11,567 bases of DNA, taken from Chloroflexota bacterium (GTDB lineage Bacteria > Chloroflexota > UBA5177 > JANWHV01). Below, piece by piece: positions 1 through 6,694 of this stretch; position 1 is the stretch's first letter; each line of letters opens with the position of its first letter. A model generated the notes under the pieces. It was not told the DNA's origin, did no database searches, and saw only the letters and a program-made list of their open reading frames with translations. A program made the position numbers and the translations under genes. The stretch spans positions 1 to 11,567 of the forward strand of contig JAICHN010000122.1 in the NCBI GenBank assembly GCA_025924845.1, in the 5' to 3' direction.

Positions 1-948
1 GCCATTCGCCTCAAGGACACCGCTCGGCTCGCCCAGCGCCCCCGCCTCACGCCAATCCATCCCCCTACCCTCGCCTCCACCAATTCCGCGCCCGCCCCCA
101 TCCTGCCCGCCGCGCCCGCTCGTCCCTACAAGCTGGTCCAACGAAGCGCGCGCATGGAGCGCACGGTTGTCCGCGTTGGCCAGGCTTTGATCGGCGGCGG
201 CCGGCCCGTGCTGATCGGCGGACCCTGCTCGGTGGAAAACGAGGAGCAGGTGCTGGCTACCGCCGAGGCAGTGCGCGCGGCGGGCGGGGTGATCCTGCGC
301 GGCGGCGCCTTCAAGCCGCGTACCTCGCCCTACGCCTTCAGTGGTCTGGGCGAGGAGGGGCTGCGCCTCCTGGCCCTGGCCCGCGCCCGTACCGGACTGC
401 CCGTGGTCACCGAGGTAATCGCGCCCGAGGATACGGCCCTGGTGGGCCGCTACGCCGATATGCTGCAGGTAGGGAGCCGGAACATGCAGAACTACCCGCT
501 GCTGCGCGCCGTGGGCCGCACTGGTATGCCCGTCCTGCTCAAGCGTGGACTGGCCGCCACGATCGAGGAGTGGCTGCTGGCGGCGGAATACATCCTTGCC
601 GAGGGAAACGACCAGGTGGTGCTCTGTGAACGCGGGGTACGGGGCATCGATACCACCCTGCGCAACCAGCTCGACCTTAGCGCCGTGCCCCTGCTCCGTG
701 AGCTTACTCACCTACCGGTAATTGTGGATCCCAGTCATGCCACGGGGAAGCGTTCGCTCATCCTGCCGATTTCGCTTGCCGCCGTCGCCGCCGGGGCGGA
801 CGGCTTGATCGTCGAGGTGCATCCGGAGCCGGATCAAGCGTTGAGCGACGCGGCACAGACAGTGGATTTCGCGTGCTTCGCCGCCATCGCCCAGGGCGTG
901 CGCGATGTGTCCGGGGTCGCGGCCCGCTACTATGGGCTGGTCGGATAG
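1..948 (+). CDS. aroF: 3-deoxy-7-phosphoheptulonate (DAHP) synthase, 5'-truncated by window edge
   Basis: This enzyme condenses phosphoenolpyruvate and erythrose 4-phosphate into DAHP, the first step of the shikimate pathway, in the cytoplasm. The frame is open from base 1 to the TAG at 946-948 (315 codons visible). Family motifs of the Thermotoga/Bacillus-type (class I beta) barrel are present: GPCSVE at visible residues 74-79 (metal-ligand Cys), [27 protein letters not shown], and DPSHATGKR from residue 243, then VEVHPEP. The ATG at 154 is probably not the start, because the in-frame PYKLV element just before it (codons from about 127) is the usual linker of this family. Visible residues 13-46 are rich in Pro and Ala instead of resembling the family's ferredoxin-like regulatory domain, so the N-terminus may be unusual or a fusion. 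The next gene follows after 17 bp, probably in the same operon. The enzyme call is secure; the true start is outside the window. Confidence 0.93.
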   Translation, partial: AIRLKDTARLAQRPRLTPIHPPTLASTNSAPAPILPAAPARPYKLVQRSARMERTVVRVGQALIGGGRPVLIGGPCSVENEEQVLATAEAVRAAGGVILRGGAFKPRTSPYAFSGLGEEGLRLLALARARTGLPVVTEVIAPEDTALVGRYADMLQVGSRNMQNYPLLRAVGRTGMPVLLKRGLAATIEEWLLAAEYILAEGNDQVVLCERGVRGIDTTLRNQLDLSAVPLLRELTHLPVIVDPSHATGKRSLILPISLAAVAAGADGLIVEVHPEPDQALSDAAQTVDFACFAAIAQGVRDVSGVAARYYGLVG

Positions 949-965
949 AAGGGGAGCGTGGCCGA

Positions 966-2111
966 GTGGCTGACCCATTCAATGACTGTTCACTGCCGGA
1001 ACTGCGGAAGCGGCGGAGTGAGAAGTGGACGACCTACCCCGCCGACGTCCTTCCGGCCTTCGTGGCCGAGATGGATTTCGGGTTGGCCGAGCCGATCGAG
1101 CGGACGCTCCTGGAGGCGATCGGGCGCGGTGATACCGGCTACGCGCATCCGGTGGGACTGGGCGAGGCATTCGCCGAATTTGCCTGGGCCTGGTTCCAGT
1201 GGGCGGTGGATCCCGAACAGGTAGTGCTCGTCCCCGATGTGATGATCGGTGTCGCCGAGGCCCTGCGCCTGGTCACCGAGCCGGGCAGCGGCATCGTGAT
1301 CAATACTCCAGCCTATCCGCCGTTCTTCCCGACCATCTCCGAGTATGGGCGGCGGGTGGTCGACGTGCCGCTGCTGAGAACCGCGCTCAGCTGGGAACTG
1401 GATTTCGATGGGCTCGAACGTGCCTTCCGGGACGGCGCCCGCGCCTACCTCCTGTGCAACCCGCACAACCCGACCGGTCGGGTGTTCAGCCGCGCGGACC
1501 TCGAGCGGATCGCCGAGTTGGCCCGGCGCTATGATGTCGCGGTGGTGGCCGACGAGAACCACGCGCCGCTGACCCTGACCGGAGCGGTCCACACGCCGTT
1601 CGTCTCGCTCGACGATGCGCCCCCGCTTGCCGTGACCGTCATCTCGGCCGCCAAGGCATGGAACATCGCCGGATTGAAGTGCGCCGTGGCGGTGGCCGGC
1701 TCGGCTGAAATGCGGGCGCGCTTGGCGACGCTCCCCGCCGAGGTCGTGTCACGAGCAGGCCATCTGGGCGTACTGGCGGCGATCGCCGCCTACCGCGAGG
1801 GGCAACCGTGGTTGCGGGACCTGCTCGTCCACCTGGACGGCAATCGCAAGCTGCTCACCCAACTGCTCGCCGCTCAACTACCCATGGTTGGGTATGTTCC
1901 ACCCCAGGCCAGTTATCTCGCCTGGTTGGATTGCGCGCCGCTGGGCCTGGGTGATGATCCGGCGGCGCGCTTCCTCGCCCGAGGCCGGGTCGCCCTCAGC
2001 CGCGGCCTTGATTTCGGTCCGAACGGAGCGGGATTCGCCCGCCTGAACATGGGAACCTCGCGAGCGCTGCTCACCGAGGCCGTGACGCGCATGAGAGCGG
2101 CCCTGGTCTAG
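966..2111 (+). CDS. PatB/MalY-type PLP-dependent aminotransferase / C-S beta-lyase
   Basis: Fold-type I PLP enzyme, 381 aa, the normal length for the PatB/MalY group, which cleaves cystathionine and similar C-S substrates; some relatives are true aminotransferases. The chosen start is GTG 966, which has AAGGGGAG at 949-956 in front of it; a longer reading from ATG 873 would overlap the DAHP synthase gene and adds an unconserved Arg-rich tail. Visible motifs are AEMDFG near the N-terminus, TGYAHP, CNPHNPTGRVF (PLP-binding loop), ADENHAPL (the Asp that contacts the pyridine nitrogen), SAAKAWNIAGLK with the Schiff-base lysine at K230, and the C-terminal ARLNMG with the carboxylate-binding Arg. 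The family's usual DEIH is DENH here. Its place directly after DAHP synthase could mean a role in aromatic amino-acid metabolism, but the sequence does not settle the substrate. Family is sure, reaction is not. Confidence 0.88.
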   Translation: MADPFNDCSLPELRKRRSEKWTTYPADVLPAFVAEMDFGLAEPIERTLLEAIGRGDTGYAHPVGLGEAFAEFAWAWFQWAVDPEQVVLVPDVMIGVAEALRLVTEPGSGIVINTPAYPPFFPTISEYGRRVVDVPLLRTALSWELDFDGLERAFRDGARAYLLCNPHNPTGRVFSRADLERIAELARRYDVAVVADENHAPLTLTGAVHTPFVSLDDAPPLAVTVISAAKAWNIAGLKCAVAVAGSAEMRARLATLPAEVVSRAGHLGVLAAIAAYREGQPWLRDLLVHLDGNRKLLTQLLAAQLPMVGYVPPQASYLAWLDCAPLGLGDDPAARFLARGRVALSRGLDFGPNGAGFARLNMGTSRALLTEAVTRMRAALV

Positions 2112-2144
2112 CACAGGTTGGCACAGGTTCCTCCCGGTCGCCAA

Positions 2145-2165
2145 GGGCACCCACAAGGGATGCCC
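2145..2165. repeat. Strong hairpin in the convergent gap after the aminotransferase gene
   Basis: On the plus strand GGGCA-CCC, loop ACAA, GGG-(A)-TGCCC folds into an 8-bp stem with a single bulged A. It lies between two convergent genes, where a bidirectional terminator would fit, but no T-tract follows on either strand. Just before it the 9-mer GCACAGGTT occurs twice in tandem (2111-2119 and 2121-2129). The wording of the hairpin with its CTAC flank resembles extragenic repeats I recall from Chloroflexota genomes; that link is from memory and unchecked. Confidence 0.5.
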
Positions 2166-2200
2166 CTACGGAACCGCCAGGGTATGTAGGACAAGCTGCC

Positions 2201-2899
2201 CTAGCGATCCGTGCCTTCCGCCTCATCCAGCCGATCCGGACTGGCAACACCGGTCAGCCGGTTCCAGGTGACGTAATCGAGCGCCTTCTTCGGCACGTAA
2301 TAGTTGCGCGTGCCTGCCTCCATGCTCGCCTGTCCATGGAAGGGACCGCGCTCAGGGTGCATGAGGTCAAGGTACGTCGCCCCTTGCTCGAGACGCGTAC
2401 CCGCTGGAAGGATAGGGATTGCCCGCAGTTCGTCATCCTTGAAGCCGGGCAGCAGCGCATGGATCTTTTTTATGTCGTACGCCGTGTGCCCTTCAAGCGC
2501 CCCGGGAGATCCCTCAAAACGAGTGTTCTGGCCGGCAAGGAAGTCGGGGTGCAAGTCGCGATCATAATCTTGCTCGGATCGCGGACCCTTCGGTTGTCGT
2601 TGCTCGGCACTGCCGTGTACGGCGCGCTCCTTACGGGGGCCACTAGCGTTCGAATCACTGCCGCTACGCGTGCTGGGTTCCTTTGCCTGGAGGCGCGAAA
2701 CCTGCTCCAGGGTGTGCCCTTCGTGTTGTCGGTCATGCGGCGCCTTGGTAACCGGCGCGTGCTTTCCGGGATCCTCGTGCTTCGCCGCTTGCTTCTCATA
2801 GGTCTCGGCGCTCTTGGCGGTACCCGTGGTCATATCCTGGCTCTTCGTCGGATCGTTACGGCCAGGTCTGTCGTACTGACGCTGTCCCTGCTTGGCCAT
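2201..2899 (-). CDS. Conserved hypothetical protein with disordered hydrophilic N-terminus
   Basis: 232 aa, function not recognised. ATG 2899 is supported by an AAGGAG-type ribosome site about 8 bases upstream on the minus strand; the stop is TAG at 2201-2203. Residues 1 to about 135 are almost free of hydrophobic side chains and rich in Lys, Glu, Asp, Gln, Ser, His and Gly, so are likely disordered, similar in flavour to hydrophilins. Residues about 136-217 look folded: HTAYDIKKIHALLPGF, ELRAIPILPAGTRLEQGATY and YYVPKKALDYVTWNRLTG. This C-terminal block resembles small conserved hypothetical proteins of Chloroflexota and Actinobacteria, which is recall and not a search result. There is no signal peptide or membrane segment. 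A plus-strand open frame of 225 codons overlaps it but encodes no recognisable motif. A stress-related role would fit the composition but is only a guess. Confidence 0.75.
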   Translation of the reverse strand: MAKQGQRQYDRPGRNDPTKSQDMTTGTAKSAETYEKQAAKHEDPGKHAPVTKAPHDRQHEGHTLEQVSRLQAKEPSTRSGSDSNASGPRKERAVHGSAEQRQPKGPRSEQDYDRDLHPDFLAGQNTRFEGSPGALEGHTAYDIKKIHALLPGFKDDELRAIPILPAGTRLEQGATYLDLMHPERGPFHGQASMEAGTRNYYVPKKALDYVTWNRLTGVASPDRLDEAEGTDR

Positions 2900-2919
2900 G
2901 ATGCCCGTACTCCTTGTTA

Positions 2920-2968
2920 CATAGCTATGCCCCTACCCCAAGTATGGGCCGTTGTGAGCATGGGGCAT
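2920..2968 (-). promoter_or_regulatory. Palindrome and inverted repeat upstream of the hypothetical gene
   Basis: The 5' region of the minus-strand gene starting at 2899 contains a perfect 10-bp palindrome, CATAGCTATG (2920-2929), and a 7-bp inverted repeat, ATGCCCC (2927-2933) with GGGGCAT (2962-2968). They sit 20-70 bases upstream of the start codon, where an operator or 5'-UTR stem could lie. No convincing -35/-10 pair was found beside them; the best is TTGATG and CATACT with a 19-base spacer, which is poor. Confidence 0.3.
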
Positions 2969-3053
2969 CAACCGGATGGGCGGGTGCGTCTGAGTGATTG
3001 GACTAGCGCCTAAATGTGCGTGTTATTTCAGTATCAGGATCAACGTAAAGAAT

Positions 3054-3070
3054 GGCGCTTGACAGACGCC
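3054..3070 (-). terminator. Weak stem-loop after the FAD oxidoreductase gene
   Basis: On the minus strand, 17 bases past the TGA at 3087, GGCGT pairs with GCGCC (one U-G) around the loop CTGTCAA and is followed by ATTCTTTACG. The stem is short and the T-run interrupted, so this is at best a weak intrinsic terminator separating the oxidoreductase from the downstream hypothetical gene. Confidence 0.3.
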
Positions 3071-3086
3071 CTAGCGGATCGCCGAA

Positions 3087-4256
3087 TCAACCGATGATGT
3101 TATAGGCATAGCGGCTTGGAGCCAGGGCGCCGCGCGCGAAGCGGTCGGCGCTGAATAGATCGCGGTCCAGGCCCGGCGTCTCGCGGCCCAGCACCATATC
3201 GGCTACCAACTCACCCACCACCGGGCACAGCTTGAAGCCGTGGCCGCTAAAACCTAGGGCTCCGTAGAGTCCCTCTATGCCAGGCATAGGGCCGATAATC
3301 GGCTGCCAATCGGCACTTACGTCGTAGATCCCGGCGTAGCCGGACTGAAGGGTAGCGTTTTCCAGGACAGGAAATCGGCGGGCGGCGCGCACCGCGAAGC
3401 GCGCCGCCTCCTCGTGCGAGGGAAGAGCCTGGAAGCGATCCGGATCGGCGGGCAGCGCCTCGGTTTCATTGAGCGTCCCGGCCAGAGTGAGGCTGAGACC
3501 CTCGGGCCGCAGATAGAGGCCGTTCGTGAAATCGAAGAAAATGGCGTGTTGAGGACCGAAACCTTCCGGCTGCTGGAGCAGAATGCAGGGATGGCGCGTG
3601 GCATGCACGGGCAGATCCACGCCTACCGCTCTCAGCAGAGCCACGGACCAGATATTGGCGGCCACGATCACGATGTCCGCCGCCGGCTCCGTACCATCGG
3701 CCAGGCGCACGCCGCGCACCCGGCCGTGCTCCACCAGCAGCGCCTGGACGGGACTGCCGGCGAGGATCCGCGCTCCCGCGCTCCGTGCGGCGCGGGCGTA
3801 CGCCGTGGTGACCGCTACCGGGTCGGCATAGCCGGCATCAGGCTCGTAGCAGGCGCCGATCAGGTCATCGGTCGTCATACGCGGCTCCAGATCGCGCAAC
3901 TCGGCGTGGTCAATCATCCGCGTATCGATGCCGAGACCTTGCTGCATGGCGACCGAGGCGCGCAAAGCATCCAGATCCTCGGCGCGGGCGCCGATCAAGA
4001 GACCAGTTCGACGGAAGCCGATATCGCCTCCCACCACCTGGGAAAAATCCTGAAAGACGCGCAGCCCGCGCCGAGCCATGGCGGCCAGGGTCGGGATGCT
4101 GTAATGTTGGCGTACGATAGCGCTGGAGGCGCCGGTGGTACCCGAACCGATAGTCCGCCGCTCGAGCAGCGTCACCTTTCCGGCGCCGGCCAGATGATAG
4201 GCAATGGCGGTCCCTATGCAGCCGCCGCCCACGATCAACACATCCGCTCCGGCCAC
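3087..4256 (-). CDS. FAD-dependent oxidoreductase, DAO / sarcosine oxidase-like family
   Basis: 389-aa flavoenzyme of the D-amino-acid oxidase superfamily, which oxidises secondary or primary amines such as sarcosine, glycine or D-amino acids, normally with O2 or a dehydrogenase partner. The start is GTG 4256, preceded on the minus strand by a TAGGGGGCG ribosome site. The N-terminal Rossmann motif GGGCIG (G10-x-G12-x2-G15) ends at E32 for the ribose, followed by GSGTTGASSAIVRQHYS, the second FAD contact typical of SoxB-like enzymes. The C-terminus has YAGIYDVSADWQPIIGP and GFSGHGFK (H339), the usual FAD-closing segment. The Cys that anchors FAD covalently in monomeric sarcosine oxidase is not evident at the corresponding place, suggesting non-covalent FAD. 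There are no adjacent sarcosine oxidase subunits, so the substrate is unknown. It is divergent from the sigma factor gene across a 168-bp gap. Confidence 0.88.
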   Translation of the reverse strand: MAGADVLIVGGGCIGTAIAYHLAGAGKVTLLERRTIGSGTTGASSAIVRQHYSIPTLAAMARRGLRVFQDFSQVVGGDIGFRRTGLLIGARAEDLDALRASVAMQQGLGIDTRMIDHAELRDLEPRMTTDDLIGACYEPDAGYADPVAVTTAYARAARSAGARILAGSPVQALLVEHGRVRGVRLADGTEPAADIVIVAANIWSVALLRAVGVDLPVHATRHPCILLQQPEGFGPQHAIFFDFTNGLYLRPEGLSLTLAGTLNETEALPADPDRFQALPSHEEAARFAVRAARRFPVLENATLQSGYAGIYDVSADWQPIIGPMPGIEGLYGALGFSGHGFKLCPVVGELVADMVLGRETPGLDRDLFSADRFARGALAPSRYAYNIIG

Positions 4257-4314
4257 GTCCGCCCCCTATCCGCCCTTGTCATGAGCACTTCCGTCAGCAT
4301 ACCGTCCTTCGTGC

Positions 4315-4337
4315 CCCCTATAATAATGCGGTAGGGG
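4315..4337 (+). promoter_or_regulatory. TATAAT box inside an inverted repeat in the divergent gap
   Basis: The gap between the oxidoreductase (-) and the sigma factor (+) contains CCCCTA (4315-4320) and TAGGGG (4332-4337), a 6-bp inverted repeat enclosing a perfect TATAAT (4319-4324). The box is about 100 bases upstream of the sigma factor start. No good -35 sits 16-18 bases before it on either strand, so promoter activity is uncertain. No clear autoregulated ECF promoter was recognised in this gap. Confidence 0.3.
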
Positions 4338-4424
4338 TGAAACGCGGCGAATCCACGACCGCGCCGGCCACGTAGTATGAGGTAGCAAGGGGTTACACGC
4401 CCCGGCGCTGCCTGTAGGGTCGAT

Positions 4425-5006
4425 ATGCAGGATGGTGAAGCGTCGGACGAGCAGATCATGGAGGGCGTGCGTCGGGGCGACAGCCAGGCAATTGGCGCCC
4501 TCTACGATCGTTACGCCGGCGTGATCTTCTCGCTCGGGTTGCGGATGCTGGGCGATAGGGAAACAACGGAGGAGCTGGTGCAAGAGGTGTTCCTTCGCGC
4601 CTGGCGGCAGGCCGGCACCTATCAGCCGCGGTTGGGTCGGCTCTCGACCTGGCTGATGGGTATCGCCCGCAATCTGGCCGTGGATGAGTTACGGCGGCGC
4701 GCCGCGCGCCCCCGGCGCAGCGACGGGGACGCCGACGAGCAATTGGGTCGGGTGGCCGCCTCGGATGAGGGTGACCCGGTCGAGCAACTCTGGGTGACCA
4801 CGCGCCGGCAGGAAGTTCGGCGAGCCCTGGCGGCGTTGCCGCCGCCACAGCGACAGGTAATGGAATTGGCCTATTATTCAGGATTGACTCAGAGCGAGAT
4901 CGCCGCCAGGTTGGGCGATCCACTGGGGACGGTAAAAACACGGATGCGGCTCGCCACGCAAAAGCTGCGTGACTTGCTGCACGAAATGAACCAGGTGCCG
5001 GGATGA
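4425..5006 (+). CDS. ECF-family RNA polymerase sigma factor
   Basis: 193-aa extracytoplasmic-function sigma factor that directs RNA polymerase to stress-related promoters. Region 2 spans roughly residues 20-90 (LYDRYAGVIFSLGLRMLGD, ELVQEVFLRAW, STWLMGIARNLAVDELRRR) and region 4 roughly 128-187 (ALAALPPPQRQVMELAYYSG, TQSEIAARLGDPLGTVKTRM). An acidic linker of about 35 residues lies between. The ATG at 4425 keeps the usual SDEQIMEGVRRGD lead-in; an in-frame ATG at 4458 would cut it. The ribosome site is weak (GTAGGG). The stop codon overlaps the start of the anti-sigma gene as ATGA, so the two are translationally coupled and likely one regulatory unit. The length and RskA-like partner point to the SigK/SigL-type ECF group; the exact group is not resolved. 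Confidence 0.93.
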   Translation: MQDGEASDEQIMEGVRRGDSQAIGALYDRYAGVIFSLGLRMLGDRETTEELVQEVFLRAWRQAGTYQPRLGRLSTWLMGIARNLAVDELRRRAARPRRSDGDADEQLGRVAASDEGDPVEQLWVTTRRQEVRRALAALPPPQRQVMELAYYSGLTQSEIAARLGDPLGTVKTRMRLATQKLRDLLHEMNQVPG

Positions 5007-5923
5007 ACGATCATCACTGCGGCGACTTGCTGGGCGGCTACGTCCTGGAGACGCTGGACGAGGCCGACAGCGAACGGGTTACGGCGCATGTGCGCATCTG
5101 CGTATGGTGCCGTGAGGAAGCGGGCATCATTGCGGACTGCCTGCACGACGCCATGGGCTACGCGGTACCCCCCGCCAGACCCGGCAGCCATGTGCGCGAT
5201 CGGCTGCTGACTCGGCTCACCGAGGAAGTGGCGGCCCTGGGCGCAATGGCCTTGCCCCCGGACGCGGCAATTGGGACGGGCGCCGACAAGGACGCCGATG
5301 CCCCAACCGAGCCCACCGATGCCGGCCTCAAGAGCGTCCCTTCGGCGGCGCCGAAGCCGATGGAAGCGGCGATCAATCATGCCGTCCCGGTCGCGCTGCC
5401 CGCCGGTACGCGAAGCGGCAGCGCGTCGCCCGCGGTTTCGGTACGGGAGCCGCGTCTCCTGCGGCCCCGCTGGCTGGTGAGCGTCTCGCTGGTCGCGGCG
5501 GTCCTGGTAGTGGGACTGGGCCTGTCTGTATTCAGCATGCACCAGCAACTGGACGATCAGCGCTCGCATCTGCTGAGCGATGCGTTCAACGGCCGTCATG
5601 CGGCGATGCCTCTGGTTGGTCCCGCGCTGAAGCACGGGATGAGCGGTGAGGTGATCATGCGTCCCGGTGAGTCCGCGGGCCTGGTGATCGTGGCGGGCGT
5701 TCCCCAATCGACCGGGAAGATGACTTACACATGCTGGCTGCATCAGAATGGGCGCTGGATGTCGGGAGGCAAGCTGCGGCCGAACGCGAGCGGGATGGCC
5801 ATGGTGGTGCTCGACAAGAGCATGAACGTCCACAAGGCGGATCAGGTGGCGATCACTCTCGAGCACGCCAATGCCACGCCGCGCGCGCCCTCGGCCCCCA
5901 TGCTGCTCAGCGTGACGCTCTAA
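5003..5923 (+). CDS. Single-pass zinc-finger anti-sigma factor, RskA-like
   Basis: 306-aa membrane anti-sigma factor expected to hold the upstream ECF sigma at the membrane until a signal releases it. The N-terminus carries the ZAS motif H29-x3-C33-x2-C36 (HVRICVWC), with His/Cys at residues 4-6 as a possible fourth zinc ligand. Residues about 80-155 form a Pro/Ala/Asp-rich linker. One transmembrane helix spans about 157-179 (begins WLVSVSLVAAVLVVG), preceded by Arg-rich cytoplasmic residues, giving an N-in orientation. The outer domain (about 180-306) resembles the RskA C-terminal domain, with PGESAGLVIVAGVP, MTYTCWLHQNGRW and a terminal VAITLEH strand. It overlaps the sigma gene by 4 bp. 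The family call is strong; the signal sensed is unknown. Confidence 0.9.
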   Translation: MNDHHCGDLLGGYVLETLDEADSERVTAHVRICVWCREEAGIIADCLHDAMGYAVPPARPGSHVRDRLLTRLTEEVAALGAMALPPDAAIGTGADKDADAPTEPTDAGLKSVPSAAPKPMEAAINHAVPVALPAGTRSGSASPAVSVREPRLLRPRWLVSVSLVAAVLVVGLGLSVFSMHQQLDDQRSHLLSDAFNGRHAAMPLVGPALKHGMSGEVIMRPGESAGLVIVAGVPQSTGKMTYTCWLHQNGRWMSGGKLRPNASGMAMVVLDKSMNVHKADQVAITLEHANATPRAPSAPMLLSVTL

Positions 5924-5950
5924 GCATCTTTGCACTCGCCGCGTTTTCGT

Positions 5951-6100
5951 TCACGGCGTGAGGCTCCCTCCATCCAGCCTGGTATAGATCAGATCGAAGT
6001 CGTGCTCCCACCGCGAACCGTCGTCCGAACCCTCCCAGTAACCCCTGATCGTCGTACCATCGTCACTGAAGGTTCCCGTAAAGGGCACTCGTCTCAAACC
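5951..6100 (-). pseudogene. C-terminal remnant of a lipocalin/DUF1579-like protein gene
   Basis: Directly behind the PPOX stop (one base later, in the next frame) the minus strand reads about 49 coherent codons up to TGA 5951-5953, including VPFTGTFSDDGTTIRGYWEG and RWEHDFDLIYTRL. The pattern, G-T-F-S-D-D-G then a Trp strand then DG..WE.DFDL.YTR, is what I recall from the last third of small beta-barrel proteins (about 145 aa) often found beside SRPBCC and PPOX genes. No start codon or N-terminal two thirds are present; upstream in this frame lies the PPOX C-terminus, which looks complete. I therefore read it as the 3' end left by a deletion. The coding character is clear by eye; the family name is tentative. 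A frameshifted extension of PPOX is the alternative. Confidence 0.6.
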
Positions 6101-6101
6101 C

Positions 6102-6599
6102 TCACCCGAATCGCCAGCGGGTGGCCCCGTGCGGCTCGGCCGTAGCCACGCCGAATGCCGTCACCGGCGTGACCATGTAGAGGTCCCACGGCGGCGGGCC
6201 GGCGCTCGGCGCGCTGTATGGCGCGGTGATAGCGCCGTCACTGACCGTCGCCGGCCAGCCTTCCGCGGCGAAGCGCTCGGCGAGCCGCGCCAAGGTTGCC
6301 GGGTCGGTTACCCTAGTGGCCGTGCCCTCGAGGACGAGGTCGAGGTCGGGGAGCGCCATCGAGACCGCACAGTCCGGGTTCTCGGCCAGGTTTCGGCTCT
6401 TGCGCGTGCCGGCGCCGCTCGTGAAGTAGAGCCGACCATCCACCCACTTCGCGCCCACTCCGGCGAGGTGCGGGCGTCCGTCGGGCCGCGTCGTGGCCAA
6501 CCAGTACGCCTTCGCCGCGCCCGCTTCGAGCTGCTTGAGGGCGCGCGACCATGGGATCGGCTCGGCACCATAGATGTCTGCAAGGTTGGTCTGTTCCAT
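6102..6599 (-). CDS. PPOX-fold (pyridoxamine 5'-phosphate oxidase-like) flavoprotein
   Basis: 165-aa split beta-barrel protein of the PPOX superfamily, whose members bind FMN or F420 and reduce or oxidise diverse small molecules. The ATG at 6599 has an excellent TAGGAGGAT ribosome site about 7 bases upstream on the minus strand. Visible pattern: YWLATTRPDGRPHLAGVGAK (strand-turn-strand), GRLYFTSGAGTRKSRNLAEN (the phosphate-contacting basic loop), DLVLEGTATRV, and a C-terminal PVTAFGVATAEPHGATRWRF, a common ending in this subgroup. It is the third gene of the ArsR-SRPBCC-PPOX set, 95 bp after the SRPBCC gene. Cofactor and substrate cannot be told from sequence alone. It is too short and too divergent to be PdxH. 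Confidence 0.88.
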   Translation of the reverse strand: MEQTNLADIYGAEPIPWSRALKQLEAGAAKAYWLATTRPDGRPHLAGVGAKWVDGRLYFTSGAGTRKSRNLAENPDCAVSMALPDLDLVLEGTATRVTDPATLARLAERFAAEGWPATVSDGAITAPYSAPSAGPPPWDLYMVTPVTAFGVATAEPHGATRWRFG

Positions 6600-6694
6600 A
6601 GCCTATCCTCCTACTGAGGTCAGCGTCGTCAACTCCGGCGCGCCCGCGGAGGCGCGTGTCCCATACTGCATCCTCCCCAGTTCCGGCCCCGAGG

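Noticed and set aside
873..965. An N-terminal extension of the aminotransferase from ATG 873
   Set aside because: It overlaps the conserved end of DAHP synthase, is Arg-rich and unlike the family; GTG 966 has a proper ribosome site.
2336..3013. A 225-codon plus-strand open frame opposite the hypothetical gene
   Set aside because: No recognisable motif, no good ribosome site, and the minus-strand frame has a strong one; it is the antisense shadow in GC-rich DNA.
3414..4334. A 306-codon plus-strand open frame opposite the FAD oxidoreductase
   Set aside because: The opposite frame has complete FAD-binding motifs; this one has none and looks like a codon-bias shadow.
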